A stretch of 64,000 bases of DNA, taken from assembly GCA_040954595.2 (NCBI GenBank), contig CM082582.2, positions 5,952,001 to 6,016,000 on the forward strand, given 5' to 3'. The notes under the pieces were generated by a model. The model had not been told where the DNA came from and made no database searches. It saw only the letters and a list, made by a program, of their open reading frames with translations. The DNA is from Balanoglossus misakiensis. Taxonomy: Eukaryota; Hemichordata. The position numbers and the translations under genes are program-made. Positions 26,727-40,659 of the stretch are shown piece after piece (positions within the stretch are counted from its first letter, which is position 1; the number at the start of each line of letters is the position of its first letter).

Positions 26727-27870
26727 TTAGCATCGGGTCTTGCAGACCTTCATGCACTGCTTGGTCATGAGGTCCTTCTTGCGCTGGCGCCGGCTGCAGT
26801 TCTGCCGGTGGTACACTTTGTTGCTGTGCTGGAGTTTCCCTTTGCTCATGCTCTTGTACCTGTCCTTCTGCTGGTGTTTCTGCGAGCGAACAAGCATCGC
26901 CTGCTGCTTCTCGATGGAGAGCTTGGCCGCCACTGCGGCCGCCCTCCTGGGGGGTCTTTGCGAGAGGGCGCCCTCGCTCGGTTGTCCCGTCGCCGATGAC
27001 GACGCACTCCCGGCGGAGACAATGTTTCGCTCAGAGTTCGCACTCACATTTTCCTCTTGGGGCGCCACTCCGTACACAGACATACTGGGATGTTCTATAA
27101 GCAGATCCTCCATCGGGTTGGGTTCCAGGTGGACGGGAGAGTGACCCCCTGCCGTGAAGCACGGCGGAGGGGTCACGAACCAGCTCTCCTCCGGAGCCAC
27201 GTTTGGAAGGGGTACTGATTGGTCGCTGCTCTCCGCAGTGTCACCTGTCGCTTCCTCAGCTCCATGGGTGGAAACAGGTTTTTTCTCTGCGAAAAAAAAA
27301 GGGATCATTTTGCAAATTCATTGCATTGAACACTGTCAGATAACAGGAAACCATATGAGATACACACTTTAAAGGGAAAATTCAAGCCTGGCTGATTTTG
27401 TTAGTGCACGCTCACACCAATGCAGATTTAACCACTGTATTAAAATTCATACATAGACATGATTTTCAATAGGTGACACACGTGAAAAAAAGTGCGCCAC
27501 CACAAGGCCATTTGAACAATCAGACACGCCCTTTTGACTATATACATGTATTGGCATATATAAATTAGAGGTGACCGTATACCAAAAAGTCGAGACTACA
27601 TGTACATCCCTGCCATTGGCTCAGAGAAGTTCAGAACACAGAGAAACGAAAACCAAGTTGGTGCATGCATGCATCTGATACAACATGTAATGATTTTGGT
27701 GTAGTTCCGGTTCATAATATGATTTTCACAGCAGAAAGGATAGTGATGAACTGACCTGCAATATCTACCAAAACCCATTCGTTATCGGCATCTTTAGTCT
27801 GCAGCTCACAGGTGATGTCGGGGACAGATTGATCGGCGCCGAAAATGTAGCTACTGATTCCACTAAACAT
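26727..27870 (-). CDS. TP53INP1: TP53INP-family autophagy/p53 regulator, 2 coding exons, 224 aa
   Basis: Exons: 27756-27870 and 26727-27286 (minus), joined at phase 1. Vertebrate TP53INP1/2 are nuclear-cytoplasmic proteins that bind LC3/GABARAP and act in autophagy and p53 responses. The N-terminal acidic LC3-interacting motif is present as DNEWVLVDI (W32-V35), comparable to DDEWILVDF. The second signature box EESWFVTPPPCFTAGG (71-86) and the downstream MEDLLIEHPSMSVYG are nearly identical to the vertebrate family. The C-terminal 80 residues are Gln/Lys/Arg-rich (for example QKHQQKDRYKSMSKGK) and end KVCKTRC; this part is less family-like. Length is close to human TP53INP1 (240 aa). It could equally be called TP53INP2, since the gene precedes the vertebrate split. 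Untranslated 5' exons were not found. Confidence 0.92.
27462..27540 (+). repeat. Interspersed repeat shared with 44231-44322
   Basis: ATTTTCAATAGGTGACACAC followed by GTGAAAAAAAGTGCGCCACC aligns with ATTTTCAGTGGGTGGCACAC followed by GTGAAGACAGTGCGCCACCG at 44231. Both are followed by a related GACACGCCCTTTTGAC-like block. It lies in the TP53INP intron. Confidence 0.5.
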
Positions 27871-30800
27871 GGTGATAAATAAGGATTGGCAATCTGTTGG
27901 GATAAAAAATGCAGTAACAATATTTAACAGTCATGAAAAATCAGCCACTCCATGTATTTTATAACAACTGTCTGTTGGAAATGTTTAAGTACATGCCTGG
28001 TACATGTTCTATATTAGGCTGGTAGAAATACTAGATAATATTCAGCATCTCTTGTTGATTTTATTTTAAAGTTTAATTTACAATTGTACATGAATGTTTA
28101 AATATCGTGTTTCATTGATACTGAATACGAAAGAGATATGTTTACATAATGTTGTTTGTATACAAGTCCAAATGTTCTACTAACAGTACAGCAGTTGGAC
28201 TGATTTATAGTATGAGGGGTTGCTGCAGTCATTTTCTTGTAGTGTGTGTTTAAATAATATCAACATTGAATCTGCAGGACCAAACCCTGTCTTAGCTGAA
28301 CTCTGACCCTCCGACTGGGTAGACAGGTTTCAGGTCTTTGCATTGTGTATAGAGAAGCTTTTTACATAAAACCTTTCCATCTCAATTTGGTTTGACCTAT
28401 TGTTTGCCATATATGGTGATAGACCCATATATGGAAATAAGGCTGAATGGAATTGTCAGAGAAAGAAGACAGAAAGGCCTTAGGTGTACATGGTTCTACA
28501 ATAACATTATTCATTTTTTTAACTAGAGAAATGCATAACCATATTGTAGTTAAGTCTTTCCTTTGTTTGCATTTAAATTCCCTTGACCTATGTTAGTCTA
28601 GCCAGATATATAATTATTTGAATTTTTCAGACTCTGAAAATAAGATTTGTGCACAACTTGCAAACTTGGGACTGTGCATTTCTAGTATGTCTCCTTCAAA
28701 ACTTTCAGAAGGACGTAAAAATATCATAGGCAGATCTATGAAAGAACTGCGTTGCTTGCCAACAGTTGCTAACCAATCAAGAAAGTCAGGGGAGATCCAT
28801 GCTAATGGGGTCCTGAAGTCCATATATGGTGATGAGGTATTGCAACAAGGTCGTATTACTAATAAGGTGTGCATTTTATAAGGGCAGATGTTTGGTTCAA
28901 ATAACGCCGAATTGGGAAATATGAGAATAACATCGCAATTACAACCTTTCCTATTATTTTTCCTCTAATGTTTGCTTTAATATCATATTTGTCAGTTGAA
29001 ATTATACACATTCCATGCACAGGGTCTCGCAGTCTCCAGGGACTTAAACATTCAGCCATCCAACGAAATACAAGCTACTATTATCTAGTACAACGACAAC
29101 GAAATCAATCTGCTGATGCAAATAATTGTACGAGAATATTAATTGGATCTGGGGAGTATTTAATGATGATCAAGAGACATTACAGTGAAGCCCCCCAACT
29201 GAAGATGAAAAAGGCCATTCTGTACGGCCCAGCCTGTACGTGACACTTTTGAGCATATACTCATGGGAAATGGGAAGTTGATAAACAGAGACTGAGTCTT
29301 CTGAGGAACCTGACATCAAACCCTGGTGGCCATTGGCAAGCGGTAACCAATAAATCACACAGAGAGATTCTAAAGGCGATACTTATCTATTGCAATGAGA
29401 CTTATGAACTAAACCCTCCCTCTCTTATTGGAATCTTACAGCTCATTGGCCAAGTCACTCTTGTTGGCCATAAATCAAATAACTGACCAGTGAAATGTTG
29501 GAGGTTTTCATTGGTGTTGAAGGAATAGAAGTGTCAACCACTCCAATCAATTTCACCTATAAAGTACCAGCTACCAGGTCACATAATAGATGGACACACC
29601 GCCAACCAATACCTCCTCAGTGGAGACAATAATATAGGAGTGGACCAACAAGAGTACTGTAACAGGACAGGAAAGTTTATACAAGGTGGCCTGAAGAAAA
29701 TAGCTGAGAAATAGCTCAGAGTTTAGGGTTTCAATGAAAAGTGTCCTTGAAACATTACCTTGGTCTGCAGCTCAAGTTTATAGATACACGTAGCAACAGA
29801 GCTAGTACACTGTGTTGGGGTTAGTTATGTAGGTCAATCCAGGATGGACATTAAAAGTGGCAGTAACTCGCTACTTGAGAAGGTTAGCGGTAGCCAATGC
29901 ATCATTGCTTGCCAAATTCAATAAGCAGAATCTTGCTGTTTAGTGGCAACTTCTCACTTTATGCCAGATCATGAAAAGAATGCGGCATTCAATAACAATA
30001 TAGAGATGAAACTAGTAGACTACTGCGCCTATATGGAAGGAAAGCCAGGGATATGGTAACTTACATGTCTGATGCTTTGGTAAATTTACATGCAGTGACA
30101 GAGCTGTGATCACCACCTCAGCAGGACTCTAAGACTTCAGACTATTATAAAAGAAATCGGACGCAGCCACGACTTCAATCTGGCATAATTGCACAGTGTG
30201 CAATCATACTCTCTATGGTGCAATATGCTCAGCCAGTGTTTGAATACATCTATAGACAGAAGCATTATTTTTGGAGATGATGTCATGGCTGGCTGCACAG
30301 TTCATGGATGCCTTTTTCGAATGCCTGGGCATTTTGAGTGACCAGCTGAAGTGGACCCCCTGTAAATTTCTACCAGTGGTGCAACAGGTCTGATGCAATC
30401 TGTGGAAAAGTTTCACCAGCCGACACCCCCCACTGGGAACCCCTCCCTCTCATTTGTCAAATTGTCTCCAATCAATACACAACAAACTATATTGAAAATG
30501 GCCATCAAACCCAAATTTCCATAAATTAGCATAACACTACACATCCACTAACCCCTGAAATTTAATTAAATTCAGTGTAGACGGTCTTGATGAGCTGGCC
30601 TACATTGCAATATTTCATTAAACATGACATATAGAAAAATAGGTGTGATTAATTTGTCTTTCATACCTAAATTTTTCCATAACTGGACTTAAGTACGATT
30701 TATGTGTATTTGATAATGATCAAATTCAGTTTCAGGTAATAATGAATATGGTTCAATTGAAGTCATTCAATAAATAAATAAATAAATAAATTAATTAATT

Positions 30801-33800
30801 AATAAATAAATAAGTTTAATTATTGTACTACACTATAAACTTCATAAGCACCAGTAATTGCAGTATGCCATAGTAATTTGTATGAACATTGTTATTTATA
30901 AGTTTTGGATCGACACGCCCTGCAACCCAGGAAAGCTATGTTGCTATAGATTGAAATTTACAGGACAGTCAGACAGACCATATCAAGGCCATACCTGGAC
31001 AAAATTACAAACCTTTTAAATTAATTACTGATTGACATGTTTTACACCAGACGGCAATTGACATTGCAAAGTGGGTCTGTATTGGACCACACCCTATTGG
31101 CCCGGGCGACCAATGAAATCCACATATTGCAAGCTTGAAATTTACGGCCTTAGCAACAGAAGGACAGACTGTACCAGGGTCAAACATTACACAATTATTA
31201 TGATCGTGATCTTTTTTTTATTTCAGCCAATATTGTGGCCGGGGACTGGAACAGTCCAAAACACTAAATATTAATGAGCTGCACCCGTGGAAAGTTAATG
31301 GTACACAGGGTGTCGGTGACAGGTCAGATGCCGAGAAAGGTTACCAGGGAGACACCAGGGGTACTATCATTTCTTATATGGTACTGGTATCTGGATTCAG
31401 TCCTATCAGCGACATTCAATATTAAAATGTAGGACATACGCATAAATGTTGCTTCTCCTCAACAAAATTACCAGCACCAACACAATTGATTGCTGCATTG
31501 TTCTTTTGTGCAGTGGGTTCTGCTAGAGAATAGGCATTTATATTAACATACATGTATCCTACCACTTCGGAATTTCGGTAACAACTAACATCAAAGAAAG
31601 TAAAAATCTAGCCAGCAGCCAGGTAATGATGAAAACCAAAGTCCCTAAAACATTCAAATATTAATTATATGGGCTCCTCATAAAAAAAACAACCAACAAT
31701 AACAAAAGAAGTCAGATTTGTTGTCTATTGCTAAACCAAGGTCAGAAATGTTACCTATTCAATTATACCTATTCATATGTAAATGAGCTACCCCTAGGTC
31801 ACCATGAAACCATATACAAGAAAACCTATTTGCATATAAAGGAAATTTTTTCTTTACCTTGGACTGTGTTCTCTTGGTAACAGTGGTATACAGCTTGTTC
31901 TTTGATACAATCTGGGATTGTCAACGTTTACTGATATGAAACTGACTCGAATTTGATTACTCAAAATTTAAAATGTTGTCATTGTTTACAAATTTGCATT
32001 TTATTTTGTTATCCTCTCAGTCATTGTATGCAATGTATACACTAGGGACAAAATAAAATGGGCGGTGCAGGTGCTATCACAGTATCTGCTTTCTTGTTCA
32101 CTTCTACTTTGGGAAAAGCGTAATATTCTTGGTAGAAAAATATAACACTTTCTTGAGATGATGAAAATAGTAGCCGGATGTTTTGATGGGTTACACCGGC
32201 TCTTCGTATCTCACAATGCATTGTTAATCCCAATGTCAAATGTAAACGGGTGACGACTGAGCAGTCCTCAAGATATAGCGATAGGGTTGACCTGTATATT
32301 ATCAAAGAGCACCTTGTATCATCGGATGGGTCACAGTGACCTGACAAAAAGATACACAGTAAAACGGAAAAGGTTTACACCGCCCGTCGACTATGTTGCA
32401 TCGTCTTTTGGCGCAATACATATACCGTAACAGCTCTACTGTAATTTTCCACTTTTTTGTCTGTACATTTCAGAGCCACGGCAAGGGTGAATGTGGTGAA
32501 ATAAAACTCCGTTGGCAACGTACGTGCGAGTACAATGCAGCTTCGTGGATACTGTGAAGACTTTCCACTACGTCACGGATTCAGCAGCTGGTTGCCAACG
32601 AAAAAGGGCGGGCAACCTCAGACCAATTTCACATCACCAGTTGACCAAATTCGCAAAATCACATCGATTTCGAATGTTTGTATCATTTTGATGACGTTGA
32701 ATAAATAATACCTTATAAACTGACCCAAGAAAAGGAGAGACAAACGAGCATAATCTTTCGCCGGTTTTCAATTTCAACTACGTGCCGGCAGATTAACGAT
32801 AGAGGTCAACCACAGATGTACGTAAAAACGTAGCGACGCAAACGGTCAATTTTTTTCTGAAAGGGTGATATTACTGACACAAAAATGTCTGAACTCTTAC
32901 CTTATGCAAAGCTTCTGTCACAAATAAGCGTTGAAAAAAGTCGAAGGGTGTCTGTGATGCACGAAACGTATGAAAATAGCACTTTTCTTATCGCCGTATC
33001 CTTGCACAACCGTTTACGCCGTATATTTATTAGAGGTTCTTTTGTTGTCGATCTGTCAAAGCGTTCGTTTATCAACAAACGACGCAATCAGCTGGTCCTC
33101 TTCGAAAATGCATTATTCATGAACCGTACCATTTTATTTAGGTGGGTTAGGCATACTTTTCTTGTGCCAGAGAAAACATCACCGCCAGAATTGTTCTTTG
33201 TCAGTAAGTCTAAATTGGTAACATTGAATTTACACAATATTTCGAACTGAAAGTTGCCTAGAAGAATAATGAATCCCACACATCGAATTTGGACATGCGT
33301 CTCTTACCTATGTTACAATACTTTAAACCAAAACAATGGCACGTGATCATTGCGTGTCACTCGGAATGTTGACGGAAGAATGCGGGATTCCAAAAATAGC
33401 GGTACTATAATTATTGAAAATACATATTACTGTAGCTTCTTAGCCTAATGTATCCGACCCATATATTGATAACAGCGTGGGGTGTTAAAGATACTGAGTT
33501 ACTGTCTCAATATTTCATCGATAAAGGCAACATACATAATATCGTGACGTAATGGCTAATACTGTGACGTCATGAGGTCAGAAATGAATTTTTAATTAAA
33601 ATTCTGTATATTCTGAATAGCCATTCATGTAAACAGTTTAACTTCAACTTCGATCAGAAATACCGTGTTAATACATGCATGTTTTTCCTGTAAAAGTATT
33701 TGGAACGGCGTTGTGGTAACATGTTTTGTATGCAAATTAGGGATGACCCCCAAAACTGGTTCAGGTCAGAATTGCAATACAATGAAATGAACGTATACGT

Positions 33801-35732
33801 ATATATACGCTGATACCAATCATCATAATACTGTAGTAGTCTAATTACATATATTCGTTCCAGTGAATCGCCTGATCACACCTTCACTACATAGTCATAG
33901 CACACAAATTTTTAGCCATAGTAGGGCTAGAGTGTCTGACTGTGGCTCTGCAAATTAATTTCCTGGCACAAATAAATTTGTACGCCCAACTTGACCGAAA
34001 ACTTGACCCATTGATCCCAATTTACATAGGGAAACAGCTTGGAATATTCATACACTGGCAAATGTAGCAGACATTCTTGCAGTCTGTTTATCAAAACAAA
34101 GGCGACAGGTTTTTTTTTAAAGAAATAAACTTATATTCCCTTTATCACGCCCTGAAAAAGAGATTATTGTACCAAGCTAGAGTATTTCCTTGCAGAACAA
34201 TTTGCAGCCGCTGAATTTTACGAAACAGCTGCATACATTACACCAGTTACATTACAATAGCATCAAAGCTCATCCCATTCATAGAGGTTTAAACTACCAT
34301 TAGTGAACCAAACTGCTGTTGGCTTACATGAAAGACACTAAAATGGTTTATTATAAAATTACTTTATTATTTAAATTTATTTTCAAATACACATACAGAA
34401 TCCAAATATCGAAATCACAACATCAACAATAATTACTAGCAAGATATTCTTCAAATCATCACTTTAAAAGACTGGTCATTTAAATATTTAGGGGTTATTA
34501 CATGTACATTTATTACAGTAATATACACCTGGAAACTTAAGGCAGATTTCTTGATATTTAAACATGATTGCACAGTAAAATGTCTTGTGTGTGTAAGAGA
34601 GCGACTGAAGTAAACTTTCCTGAGAAAATTCCACACATGAAGTCAAAAGCAAACGTTGTATACCAAACATACAAGTAATACATACAACATGTAATACCGT
34701 AATAAGATAGGTTATGACATACTAGTATAGTATATTAGTACAGTCCATGTCAAACATACTGGCAATGTTTCTCATAAGGCTGTTTATCAGGTAACATTAA
34801 CATTATCTATACCAAATATACAGGTAAAATGGATTTAAAATTTACATGTGTCGAAAATTTTAACAATCATTTACAAAATATCTGTAGTATTCCACTGTTG
34901 TTTAATCTTGTATCAACCAAGCACACATCGGCAATCACTATTTGAGTTGGAATCTTTATGTACTTTAATAATGCCATTGCACTTTTCCATGTTAAAAATA
35001 ATCAACTGCAATCGATAAATATATTGTTCTCTTCCAAAAAAATAAATAAAACTTACATCAGATGGAAAGCTATGGTTTCTTAATGTATTTGAAAGTTCAT
35101 TGCATAAATTAAAATTTCATATTGCCACGAGCATAGTCAATCAATTACTGAAATTTCAGACTTGGTCACAACACTTTTTCCACAGTATACAGTCCTCACA
35201 GCAGGCCCTGTAAAAGCAATGTGCCCTCTTTGCCGACACAAACCTGTACAACAGGATAAAGTCAGGGCCTGCACAGGGGCTGTCACAGGGATATTTTTTG
35301 TCATTTGCTCGTCTCCTTGCATTACCGTCTGCCTAACTCCACATTCATCGTGGGTCTGATTCCTACCTGCCTAACTCCACATCACATCGTCCACCAAATT
35401 GCAGCAGTCATCGTCTGTGTCCACCTAACTCTACATACCCCCCCCCCCCTCCTTCCTGATAACTGTTCAACGTGTCCTGAGTTTATAATTTTGAACTTCA
35501 ATTAACAACTGGATTGGACTTGCTCACTTTGCTTCTCATCCATTGCTTTCTCTTTCATCTTCCTCCAATTCCTCTTTCCTTCACTCTCTCCAAAATTGCA
35601 TTCACTTCCTCTTATGCATCACTTGCCAAACACATGGCCTGATTAAATACATAATCTTCCTGTCTCGGTGAAATGAAGAAAGACATACATTCAAGTCTTT
35701 GTTAATGTGGATATACCAGTAGTCTGTTCGTG
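27871..35732. other. Long intergenic region between TP53INP and NAGPA
   Basis: I see no recognisable gene. Open frames at 28618-28881 and 28968-29243 (plus) have mixed composition but match no family I know and are interrupted. 29.0-30.4 kb is less AT-rich than its surroundings and might be an old, decayed insertion. An AATA/TTAA simple repeat lies at 30769-30813 and a short C-run near 35440. The first few hundred bases below 35733 should be the NAGPA 3' UTR. Confidence 0.35.
30769..30813. repeat. (AATA)n/(TTAA)n simple repeat
   Basis: Tandem TAAA and TTAA units over about 45 bp. Confidence 0.85.
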
Positions 35733-38700
35733 TCACCGCTTCTCTCTCAGATCACTCAACATTATTTCCTCCGAATCCCCCTCCTCCTCTTCCTCCGGAA
35801 TATCCCCATTCAGACGATGATACAACGTCGTCGGTCTGGAGCTGCAGGTACACGTGCATCTGCAGCAGATCAGGAAGAAGTTGCACACCAGACTGACCAA
35901 CAGCAGCCCGCCGCAAGCGCAGAAGCTGATGAAGTAGTAGTTTTCTTCCAGAGGAATAGGCGGGGTTAAGTGTCTCTTCGATATGATGCTGTTTGCAATG
36001 CATTTGGAAGCTGTAAATAAACAAAACAGGAGAATATAGTTCTGGTTAGATCTGGACGTAAATGTAATCGTGTTCTCGACGCTGGAGTCCGTAAAATAAT
36101 CACAATTATCATCAATGATGGAAACATGGGCTGGACATCCCTCACCCTACTTTATGTGTCAGTCAACTGGCTACGTTCAGTAAATTCCTGAAATCCTGCT
36201 ACTGTTTAGAAACTACTATTTACATCCAACAGCAATAATCTCTGTTTTTCCACTTCGCCACTATGTTTGGTAAGAAGTATTAGTCTTTTAGAGACCAAGG
36301 ATGAACAAAAGTGTATCATATACCATTAAAAAACTCAATCATTTGGTTCCTCACAGGTCCCTCATTTACTGGTAACTCAATACTTGAAACTCACCTTGGA
36401 AAAGACCACTGTCCAAGGTCTCCAGCAACGAAATATTACAGCTGCCACTGATTGGATGACAGGTGCAAGACGTGTCACTGCACTGACAGGGATACAGACA
36501 CTTGTCACCATAGTAACCATATGGGCATACTGAAATGGATAAAACAGTAACCAATATTACAAAGCTAAGAATCATTGGGGTTGTACTATCTCTAATGTGA
36601 TCAAATTATCAACTAACCTCTGTCACATAGGTACCCGGTGTACCCTGGTTCACACGCACAACTTCCTGAGGCTGGGTCACAGATTCCATAGTCACACTGG
36701 CAATGACGTTGACACTGGACTCCGTATGTACCTGGCAAACATCTGTGTTGGCAGTCTGTACCGTTCCACCCAGGATCGCACACACAACCATCTGCATGCA
36801 AGACACAAACACAAAATGCCAATGATAATCATGCAAATTTGTAAATCCTGTTGGAAGTGAGCTCAGTGTAACACAGTAAAACCTGTTTAAACCGAACACC
36901 AAAGGGACTGAAGAAATTATTCAGTTTACAGACGTTTCTGATTTGTAGAGGGTCTTTCAACACGTAGTTCTATGTCAAAGGGACAGGAAAATGTATTCAT
37001 AATAAACAGTTTTCCAGATTAGACAGGATTCGGTTAAGACAGGTTTTAGACAGGAAAATAAAGAAGGGTCAACACCCACCTTCTGTGCAGTGACCATTGC
37101 CACTGCAATTGGACGAACTGCAATGTAAAACGTCACATCTTGGACCAATCCAGTGTCCGTGGCAACTACACGTTCCTAAGATGCAGTCTCCATGGTTACT
37201 GCAATCGACAGGGTCGCATTCAGGTTCGTGGACGCAGAGCACTGTGGACACGGGCCGGTCACATCGAAACATATCACTGCCTGGACTGGAAGTTACAAAC
37301 AAATGGAAAATGCACTGTTACAAAATACTATGATATATTTACAAAGACGGAAGACTTTCCCAGTATCAGGGGAGTGGGAATGAGGGAGGGGGAACATACA
37401 TCAAAGTTTCATTGAAAAAGTGCTGCAATAAAAATGGCTAGTAAAACAGGCAGAAGCTTGTACCAGCTATTGGCCTTTGTATACTACATATATATATCAT
37501 TCATAGTATAAAACTTCACTGGATTTATTGCTTTCAATGTTTCTAAGGCACTGGCTTATAACTGCTTGGCAACAAAAAATGCACTTTTAAAAAGTCATAT
37601 TTACCATGTATCCGTAGGGTAGTTGACCGTGGTCCCATTAACAACAAATGTAGTGGAACCCCCACCATCCAAGTTTATTGCATTCACTATTCCTATCCTG
37701 AGAAGGAAGTCAGCTAACTCAGGCAAGTTTGTCCTGGAAATGAAAATGTAAAGAAAAATAAGCATGTAAATTTTATAAGAGGAACTTGAAATGATATTGC
37801 AATATATAACTTTATTGGGTAGACAATGAAATACAGCATCTTGTTCCACATCAGAACATTTTGAAATGACCACAATTTAACCCTTTCACACCCAGTTCCC
37901 TCTATCGAGGTCCAACATTACCATAGAAAACAATGGGTTTGGACTGGACCATTGTGATGAAAGGGTTAATTTTTGTGTCAACTCACCCCTTCTCCCAGGT
38001 TTTGCCATCGATCTGGATGAGCACAACTCTGCCAGTCCAATCATGACCCACAGCCGTCCGCGCCGAGACCACTCGGAAAAACTCATCAACAGTTCCTGTA
38101 GGAGCGACGAGGAAAGATGAAGAATACGGTAGGCCACTTTCACGACCCCTGGGTGACCTTTACATCCTGGTCTTTTGTTGGTATGACATCATCTAAATCA
38201 GTCACCCTTACAAGCAATTTTCAATCTTTTGTAACAGACAATATTTATTGTCTTTTCAATTTTTTGCTTTAGGATGAATTCGAGTGCATAAACACAATTG
38301 TACGAAAGGTTATTCTGGAGTTTAAACTCAAAATGGTAAACTCATACGTTTACCAAGAAAATGCCAGGATGTAGAGGTCACATGGGGGTCATGAAAGCGC
38401 CAGTATGATTCAACACAAAAGGACACAGGCCTCTGATAGTGGTCCACTCTTCCAATGCAAATTATTCGAAGTTAACACAATGATAGCCTTTATACCTGTC
38501 TCCTCCGTATCACCACACTCAATTTCTCGACTCTTTTCCAGATAATTCTCTCCATTTCTAATAATCCATCCGACACCACCAACCAACTGTACAAACGGGT
38601 TGTCTTCGCTGTATAAATCTGCTTCTGATAAATAACTGCAACAGATATTACAACATGAGTTCAAAACGTGTGGAAATGGGTGCAAATTTCTTCCAAACTT

Positions 38701-40658
38701 CATAAAATGTTGGCCAGAAATGAACTTCCTCAGCTAACAAATCCTAAAGGGCAAAAACAGCCATTACCAATGTAACATTTTCAAGAATTTAAAATAAAAT
38801 TAATAATTAAAAAAAATGAACCTGCTACAACTTTTTTACTTTATCTCTACAGGCTTAAACCAAGTTATAAAAGTTTCAACAGAGAATGAGTATATATATG
38901 TCTTAATTAAAATTCATTGAATTGCACTCACCCAAAGAACAAAGTGCCATCCTTCCTTATTCCAAAATGAGCATTTTGTATTCCTCTGTTATCCAAAACC
39001 ACCCGGCCGTCACTGACAATATTTCCAAGGCACGCTCCCGTGTGGGTGTTGAAAAAACCAGCGTTCATAGCGGCGAGGCAATTCTTCTGCTCGGCGGTCT
39101 CTTCCACCGTTGCGCGGAGATTTCCACCGCACCCGCCGACGTCCTTCGGTTCTAAGACGGACAACGTCCTCACGGGGTTGTTCACGTAGGTGATGTGTCC
39201 GTACACCAGTTTGGACAACCGTTCCGTGACGTCCCATCGGTTTATGAAACGTTTCGTTTCCACCAGGGGCAGGTGGACGTCCGGTGGCGCGTAGGCTGGG
39301 AAACGTTCGTGAGTGACGTTGCCGTTTAGGACTCCCTGACAGTCCCTCGTAACTCGGTGCGAATGCCTCGGGCCGTGGTGTCTGCCTGCGTAGGGTGTCA
39401 GCACATCGTCCTCGAATAGGCTGGAATCGGAAAGGACAAACACATCACTTCATTGAACTCTTTGGGGGTCGACAGGTGGGCGTTTACTCTTGTATTTTCT
39501 GTAGTTTTACACTTCCGAGGAATGTATCAAACTTTCTGTGGAATGCAGGAGGTTCCAAAAGGAACCAGAATAATGGAATATTGTTTTAAGAGGAAAGTAT
39601 TGTAATAACTAACAGCCAATAACCTGTCTTCTGAATATATAAATCAGGGAAAATGATGTAATACAAAGCATATCTTGCCGAAATTGACAGTGGACAAAAG
39701 GCTAAAAGTATAAAAAGTTAATGCACTCTTCCAATTGAAAAATTTGTACTCAAAAAATACTCTGTTGTAAAATAGCTTAGTAATCTTGGACAATGGCTAT
39801 AATTGCATAATAGCCACCGACTATCCTGAGTTACAGTAATAAACTATATAAGCATAATATATTGCTTAACAGTTCCAAACAGCTATTTTGGTAATTCAGC
39901 AATCCGGCACACGTGACATTTTTGAAACCTGGAAATGCAACGAGACATACTATAAAATAAAAAATATAAATTACCTCCCCTCTATAAATAACTGCAATTT
40001 AACTATGATGGTACATTAGCTATATACCTCCACTCCACAACCGACCATAATTTGGCAACATATAAGTTTACAGTAGATGTAATAGAACCACCCAGAAAAT
40101 GTTTGAAACTAAAGTGTACAGTAGGTTAAGTTCGCAACTGTTCATGTAGGCGCTGTCCGTCTTCAAAGACTGTGAATGTGCATTTGTGGGACATCCATAT
40201 GGTCCATTTTTAACAGCTCTGTATTCAGGAGTGTATTGACCGATATTGAGAATCGTACAAAGCTGTAACTTCACATGCTTTGCTACTGTAGGACGTGTTC
40301 GGAAACAGAACCGCTGTTTAACGGTGTAATACACCGTGCCAGTTTACTTGTACCGGGGTACTAGCCACTGTGACTTAAGGTTACTATGATCACCTGATGG
40401 AGATAAGTTTTGCCAGTTGAGAGATAGCGTAACAGTCAGGTGAGTGGGCGGACGTCTGCCCTCGGCGTCGCCAGACAGACGTTCACTGTTCCTGAAGTCG
40501 CAGAAAAGAAAACCCCTAATTTCTAAACAGATACTTCACACTCACCTCCGATAGACTCCCGGGCCGAGGTCTGACGCGTTGAGTAACACCGAGAGATTGA
40601 AAAGCACTGCCAAAATCCCCGTTTGATGACAACACCCAGTCCCACCAGTATACGCCAT
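35733..40658 (-). CDS. NAGPA: NAGPA, mannose-6-phosphate uncovering enzyme, 9 exons, 590 aa
   Basis: N-acetylglucosamine-1-phosphodiester alpha-N-acetylglucosaminidase removes GlcNAc from GlcNAc-P-mannose on lysosomal enzymes in the trans-Golgi, exposing mannose 6-phosphate. Exons (minus): 40546-40658, 38932-39420, 38496-38635, 37987-38095, 37605-37733, 37080-37285, 36618-36791, 36395-36529, 35733-36010; all phases join. Residues 10-30 form a signal peptide. The catalytic domain shows TLSVLEPKDVGGCGG, NAGFFNTHTGACLGN, QNAHFGIRKDGTL, VVSARTAVGHDWTG and NAINLDGGGSTTFVVNG. Then follow Cys-rich EGF-like repeats (CSNHGDC, CSGNGHC, GWNGTDC, GYTGYLC, GYYGDKC), one transmembrane segment (about 523-548) and a short tail with YHRL (563-566), matching the YxxL sorting signal of human NAGPA. 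About 75 residues longer than human (515), mainly from extra EGF-like sequence. Type I topology. Confidence 0.95.
36873..37050 (+). mobile_element. MITE-like repeat in NAGPA intron 6
   Basis: ACAGTAAAACCTGTTTAAAC followed by CGAACACCAAAGGGACTGAA, TATGTCAAAGGGACAGGAAA and a terminal GGTTAAGACAGGTTTTA. The ends are inverted copies. Same family as 8391-8561. Confidence 0.6.
37877..37969 (-). mobile_element. TTAA palindromic MITE in NAGPA intron 4
   Basis: TTAACCCTTTCACACCCAGT at one end and GATGAAAGGGTTAA at the other; minus orientation relative to the 10133 copy. The core CATAGAAAACAATGGGTTTG is the inverse of CAAACCCATTGTTTTCTATG in the other copies. Confidence 0.65.
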
Positions 40659-40659
40659 G

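Noticed and set aside
28618-29243. Two plus-strand frames that might be a decayed coding region
   Set aside because: No family match that I can name and no consistent splice junctions; left as unexplained intergenic DNA.
32885-33250. Plus-strand 121-aa frame starting with ATG
   Set aside because: No recognisable domain, no splice partner and composition like its surroundings; probably chance.
33546-33580. CRE-like TGACGTCA and TGACGTAA in the 33.5 kb region
   Set aside because: No gene start nearby; likely chance.
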